Below, in pieces: positions 41,716 through 45,113 of a stretch of DNA of 45,113 nt. The stretch lies in contig PLCM01000035.1 in NCBI GenBank assembly GCA_003134765.1, forward strand, positions 120,005-165,117, given 5' to 3'. The stretch's first letter is position 1; the number at the start of each line of letters is the position of its first letter. The translations under genes and the position numbers were made by a program. Source of the stretch: Spartobacteria bacterium. GTDB lineage: Bacteria > Verrucomicrobiota > Verrucomicrobiia > Chthoniobacterales > UBA10450. Under the pieces are notes generated by a model that was given only the letters and a program-made list of their open reading frames with translations, was not told where the DNA came from and made no database searches.

Positions 41716-43480
41716 GAGTTCAGACTTGCCACTTGGTAGAAGGATTGGTAGAAGCGTGGTCCGAGTGGAAGCGTCAGGGGCAAAACGAGGGCAAGACGAC
41801 GTACGCGTGTTTGAACCGCGCCGTTGGGTAAGACTAACAGGAACGTTCTTTGCGGGCCTGCTGATTTTGATCTGGCCTGCCGTCTGTCTGCTGATGTCTG
41901 CCTCAACGCCGCAGATGCTTTTCTATCCATCGACGCTGATTGAGGATGTCATCTTCATACCGCTGCTGTTCCTGCTCGGTTTGATGACCTACATCGCCTT
42001 TGCCGGAATGCGCTTAATCATCGCTCCCGATCGCATCGAGTATTATACCGTCGGTTACAGCATTGCGTCCGACTGGAACAATGTTGCCCGGGCTGGCCCG
42101 ATGCCAGGTGCGGTTGCCGGTGTAGCCTTATTCCTGCGCCAACCGGCGACAAAGCTGAGCGGCTGGCTAAGCACAGTTTTCGCGCTGCGGCCTCTCTTGT
42201 TCACCATGGCACTTGCCGGACGCCGCTACTATCCCCTTCAGAATCGCGCAGCGACTAACGTGATGCCATTAAGCGCTTTCGCTGGTGGTGACTGGCAACA
42301 CAGCGCCATTGGCGAGTTGCTCCGGCGTTATGCACCCCAAGTCTTTGATGCAACGCAAACCCCGGGACCCAGCCCGGCAGAAGTTAGCGCGTCATATCAA
42401 GATGTGGCAAGAGAGTCACGGCCCAAGCCTTGGCGCGTTAGCGCCGCCTTCGCCGGCTACACCGGCCTTGTCTGGGCCTGTGTCCTGCTCGTGGCGCGTA
42501 TGCAAACGTCCGACCTTAAAGCAACGCTGAGCGGCCATACCGACGGCATAATAGGCGTCGCCTACGCTCCGGATGGCAAGCTCCTGGCAAGCGCGGGCGA
42601 CGACAAGACGATCAGGGTCTGGGATGTGGCGGCGAAGAAAGAAAAATGGGTTCTACAGGGACATACGCAGCGGGTTACGGCGGTGAACTTTCGCCCTGAC
42701 GGCGCCGTGCTGGCAAGCAGTAGCTATGACCAGTCCGTCAAAATTTGGGACGTGACGAGTGGGAAAGAGGTTGCCACGTTGAATGGACACGAAGACGCCG
42801 TTGGTAGCGTCGCGTTTAGTCCCGATGGAAAGCTCCTCGCTACTTCCAGGCAGGATGTCTTCGACCGCTCTAAGCAAGCTAATCCGGCGGTTCTGTTATG
42901 GGATGCAACCAACTTGACAAAGGAAGCTAAGCCGCTCGCGCACGTAGCAACGAGTTTTTCAGCTGTGCCTTCTCTCTCCTTTAGTCCCGATTCCAAACTG
43001 CTGGCGGTTGGGAACAAGGACGGCACGGTGGAGATTTGGGATGTCACGGCGCAACGGCTCAAGGCAACGGTTGCCCGGGACGGCCAGTATGACTCGGTGC
43101 AATCGTTGGTCTACAGCCCCGACGGCAGGAAGTTAGCGCGGCTGAACAGCGGTGGTGAGATTTACATGTATGAGACGACCGCGTATCAACCTGCCACGAC
43201 ATTGCGGCTGCCGGTTCGGGCTCGATCGATCGCCTTTAGCCCGGACGGCAAGCTTCTTGCCGTCGGCTGCGAAGATCACAAGATCCGAATGGTCCTGGTC
43301 GCGACCGACGAAACTGTTGCCATCTACCGCGGCCATAACGCCGACGTAGCAGCAGTAGCTTTTAGCCCGGACGGCAAAACGCTCGCGAGCGCGGATGGCG
43401 CTATTTCGCTCGGCGGCGCATTTAACATTTACCTATGGGACACGGGCAAGCTGACGGCTGGAAAAGCAGAGGCACGCTAA
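41714..43480 (+). CDS. Membrane-anchored WD40-repeat protein
   Basis: A 588-aa protein. ATG 41714 is preferred; the frame is open to 41594 but the extra 40 residues overlap the antisense fragment and look non-coding. Two membrane helices at about 41-63 (TGTFFAGLLILIWPAVCLLMSA) and 77-101 (VIFIPLLFLLGLMTYIAFAGM), a PH-like bacterial segment between (MRLIIAPDRIEYYTVGYSIASDWNNV), a third helix at about 262-282 (GYTGLVWACVLLVA), then seven WD40 blades (GHTDGIIGVAYAPDGKLLAS...IRVWD through to VAFSPDGKTLAS...IYLWD). No signal peptide. Probably a scaffold or sensor at the membrane; no kinase domain is attached. Partner unknown. Confidence 0.8.
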   Translation: MSSDLPLGRRIGRSVVRVEASGAKRGQDDVRVFEPRRWVRLTGTFFAGLLILIWPAVCLLMSASTPQMLFYPSTLIEDVIFIPLLFLLGLMTYIAFAGMRLIIAPDRIEYYTVGYSIASDWNNVARAGPMPGAVAGVALFLRQPATKLSGWLSTVFALRPLLFTMALAGRRYYPLQNRAATNVMPLSAFAGGDWQHSAIGELLRRYAPQVFDATQTPGPSPAEVSASYQDVARESRPKPWRVSAAFAGYTGLVWACVLLVARMQTSDLKATLSGHTDGIIGVAYAPDGKLLASAGDDKTIRVWDVAAKKEKWVLQGHTQRVTAVNFRPDGAVLASSSYDQSVKIWDVTSGKEVATLNGHEDAVGSVAFSPDGKLLATSRQDVFDRSKQANPAVLLWDATNLTKEAKPLAHVATSFSAVPSLSFSPDSKLLAVGNKDGTVEIWDVTAQRLKATVARDGQYDSVQSLVYSPDGRKLARLNSGGEIYMYETTAYQPATTLRLPVRARSIAFSPDGKLLAVGCEDHKIRMVLVATDETVAIYRGHNADVAAVAFSPDGKTLASADGAISLGGAFNIYLWDTGKLTAGKAEAR

Positions 43481-43796
43481 GCGGCCAGGAAGTGCTGCGC
43501 TGGAAAAACGACGGAGCTGACGCCGGGCCGTCGTATACTTAGATTTCACATGACTAGAACCCTACCACCCGCAGCCAAGCTCGCAATCGATCCGGCCCTA
43601 ATGCGGCCGGGCCGGTTGGTACGAAGACCGAAAGACAGTCGTCAGGAAGCGTCAAGACCAGCCCTCCTCCGCGCCGACGAAGGTCAGGATGGGTCGAGCG
43701 GTGGGTCGAGGCGTTGGGATGGGCGCGCCCGGCCCGTTCTACCCTGCTTCATGCTTTCCGCGAAGTGCAGCCGTGTCCGAAAGCTTCGCGATCGTA

Positions 43797-43828
43797 TAAT
43801 CGCAAAAAAACAAAAAAATTGCGATTTC
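43797..43828. other. AT-rich hairpin AATCGCAA...TTGCGATT
   Basis: 8-bp inverted repeat around an A-rich loop (AAAAAACAAAAAA). It lies in the 408-base gap between the WD40 gene and the broken beta-helix gene; no other feature is recognisable in that gap (43481-43888), although the frame is open from 43550. Confidence 0.4.
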
Positions 43829-43888
43829 GTGCAGCACGGCTCCCGGAATTCCTTTGGAAAGGGAAAGCGATCGTCGCTTCAAGTGTTT

Positions 43889-44242
43889 ATGTATTTCCAA
43901 AGCTCCAATCGCCATTTGCTTCGCGTTCGGCTGCGCAAGCACTTTCTGTTCGTGGCGGTGGCTTTCAGCACTCTCTTTTTCCATGCCGTCGGAGCGCTGG
44001 CTGCGACGATTACAGTGACTAGCGCCGCCGACAGCGGACCGGGCACGTTGCGTCAGGCGATCCTCGACGCAGCTTCTGGCGACACGATCAACTTCTCGCT
44101 GCCGTCGGGCACTACGGAAATTACCCTCACGAGCAATGAGTTGTTGATCAACAGGAGTCTCCTGGCGCTGGAAATTCGGTCTGCTCCGGTCCAGAAATGT
44201 CCACACGATTGCGCGGAGTTACGGCATTGGAATTTCTTTTAG
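43889..44242 (+). pseudogene. Truncated beta-helix/CSLREA-type secreted protein gene
   Basis: From ATG 43889 a signal peptide (HFLFVAVAFSTLFFHAVGALA) is followed by ATITVTSAADSGPGTLRQAILDAASGDTINFSLP and ITLTSNELLINRSL, the familiar opening of autotransporter-like or choice-of-anchor beta-helix proteins, usually many hundreds of residues long. The frame stops at 44242 after a segment (LALEIRSAPVQK...) with no family fit, while a neighbouring frame reads SPGAGNSVCSGPEMSTRL, which could continue the pattern (..ISGPGAN..). This indicates a frameshift and loss of the rest. The stretch ends about 60 bases before the tRNA-half repeat. Confidence 0.6.
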
Positions 44243-44305
44243 CGTCCGCACGTGTCCAGACCCGTTCACCTGAGGCCTAACGAGTCACGAAACCGCAAAA
44301 AATCT

Positions 44306-44423
44306 TTGCGAACGAGACGCTCTACCAACTGAGCTATACCTCCAAAGCCTTTCGACCGCTGAGACTTAACGCGTGAATTCAGGCTCGTCAAAAACCTGCC
44401 ACCCCACCCGTTTTGCCCCCCTG
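44306..44423. repeat. 118-base direct repeat with tRNA-Ala 5' half, copy 2 (tRNA fragment)
   Basis: Matches 33085-33202. Only bases corresponding to tRNA positions 1 to about 38 (through the anticodon loop) are present on the minus strand; the 3' half, T-arm and acceptor 3' strand are missing, so no functional tRNA is encoded. One acceptor base differs (CCTCC for CCCCC). Confidence 0.9.
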
Positions 44424-44543
44424 CTGATTTTCCGCCAGTCCACTCCTGTCCAGAAAAGTCGCTGTTGAACGATGTGAGAATCGGCCTGCGCTGACCTCAA
44501 AACGCACAACCGCGAGCGAAAAGTATCGAGGCGGAGCGGGATT
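44403..44543. repeat. Leader repeat, copy 3
   Basis: Near-identical in order of words to 36703-36844. It is contiguous with the tRNA-half repeat and lies about 300 bases before the Kelch paralogue at 44852. The intervening 44544-44851 shows no other gene. Confidence 0.85.
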
Positions 44544-44851
44544 CGGCAAGTGGAAAGCCAGTCGGTGTGTTGAATCCATCTTCCGACCCAACCCCTCGAC
44601 ACTATTCGTGGTTTCGGCCGAACACGATCGAGCTTGCACCTCCCGGACACGAAGATTCCCACGCCCCCGATTAACATAGATAATTTGTGAAATCTGCGGA
44701 GGATTCCTCTGTGATCTCCCACGCTTGACATACAGCATCGATTCTGAGACAAATTGCGTGACGTCAGGTCTGTCAGGCGTCCCAAGCACCTGCTCTCTTC
44801 TCGCCGGGAAAACGCGGAGCGGATTCTCCGCAAAAACGGAAAGGAATGCTC

Positions 44852-45113
44852 ATGAGGGTCATTGCATTGTCTAACGGGGGCGCGTATCGCCGTCCCTCCA
44901 TTCTCGCTCGGCGAGTCGCTGTCTCGTTGCTTTTTCTCGGCGCCGGGCTGGTGCTCGTGCAGCCGTGCGCGGACGCTTCCAGTGTTTTTAATAACACCGA
45001 CAGCCACGTGGTCGCACGAGGCAGCCTCGGCACCGCACGCCAGGATCACACGGCGACATTGCTACCCAACGGCAAGGTGCTCGTCGCAGGAGGTTATAAC
45101 GGCAGCTATCTCG
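44852..45113 (+). CDS. N-terminal part of a secreted Kelch-repeat protein (runs off the window)
   Basis: 87 codons are present to the edge. The signal region SILARRVAVSLLFLGAGLVL and VQPC are almost identical to the Kelch protein at 16566, followed by a first Kelch-like repeat (SLGTARQDHTATLLPNGKVLVAGGYNGS). ATG 44852 follows GGAA at a suitable distance; ATG 44846 two codons earlier is also possible. By analogy it should end in two IGGFI/GPSL modules, but that part lies outside the window. Confidence 0.8.
   Translation, partial: MRVIALSNGGAYRRPSILARRVAVSLLFLGAGLVLVQPCADASSVFNNTDSHVVARGSLGTARQDHTATLLPNGKVLVAGGYNGSYL

Noticed and set aside
43550..43888. Long N-terminal extension of the beta-helix fragment (frame open from 43550)
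   Set aside because: Residues before ATG 43889 are Arg/Pro/Ser-rich with no recognisable pattern and would put the signal peptide in the middle of the protein.

Overview
The window looks like a chromosomal segment of a Gram-negative bacterium of the Verrucomicrobiota, most likely a soil Chthoniobacterales-type organism. This is an inference from gene content: a heptose epimerase and a TonB-dependent receptor imply an outer membrane; a Planctomycetes/Verrucomicrobia/Acidobacteria-style ECF sigma factor is linked to a Ser/Thr kinase with a TPR tail; and a large set of secreted repeat proteins shares a C-terminal module that I know from Verrucomicrobia-like genomes. No rRNA, CRISPR array, complete insertion sequence or phage gene was seen.

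Layout. 1-4.0 kb: end of a DUF2383-like gene, a GH26-like glycosidase, an OsmC-family protein, then a minus-strand pair (HldD-type epimerase, deoxyhypusine synthase-like protein). 4.2-9.0 kb: a cobalamin riboswitch followed by a tight four-gene unit (BtuB-like receptor, Dph6-like ATP pyrophosphatase, small membrane protein, BtuF-like binding protein), which reads as a B12 acquisition operon. 9.1-12.8 kb (minus): ECF sigma factor, GxxExxY protein and TPR-tailed kinase. 13.0-20.5 kb: three tandem secreted beta-propeller proteins (SBBP, Kelch, TolB-like), each ending in two copies of the same module and each preceded by a shared bipartite promoter-like motif. 20.9-29.0 kb: housekeeping genes (RmuC, DUF885 peptidase, S41 protease, TsaD, then a DsbA-like/VKOR/IspA-type operon on the minus strand). 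29.0-41.3 kb: more secreted proteins with the module (BNR-like propeller, double propeller, WGANIGW-repeat protein), a tRNA-Ala, and two coupled beta-helix proteins. 41.7-45.1 kb: a membrane-anchored WD40 protein, a broken beta-helix gene, a partial copy of the tRNA-Ala region, and the start of another Kelch paralogue running off the window.

Working together: the riboswitch should switch off the B12 operon when cobalamin is plentiful. The sigma factor and kinase sit directly upstream of and divergent from the propeller cluster, so they are plausible regulators of it. The propeller proteins look like an expanding and recombining surface or secreted repertoire: different N-terminal sensor or adhesin-like folds on a constant C-terminal double module, with gene remnants and duplicated leader sequences between them. 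The DsbA/VKOR pair can supply disulfides to envelope proteins. Several families of palindromic repeats fill the intergenic gaps.
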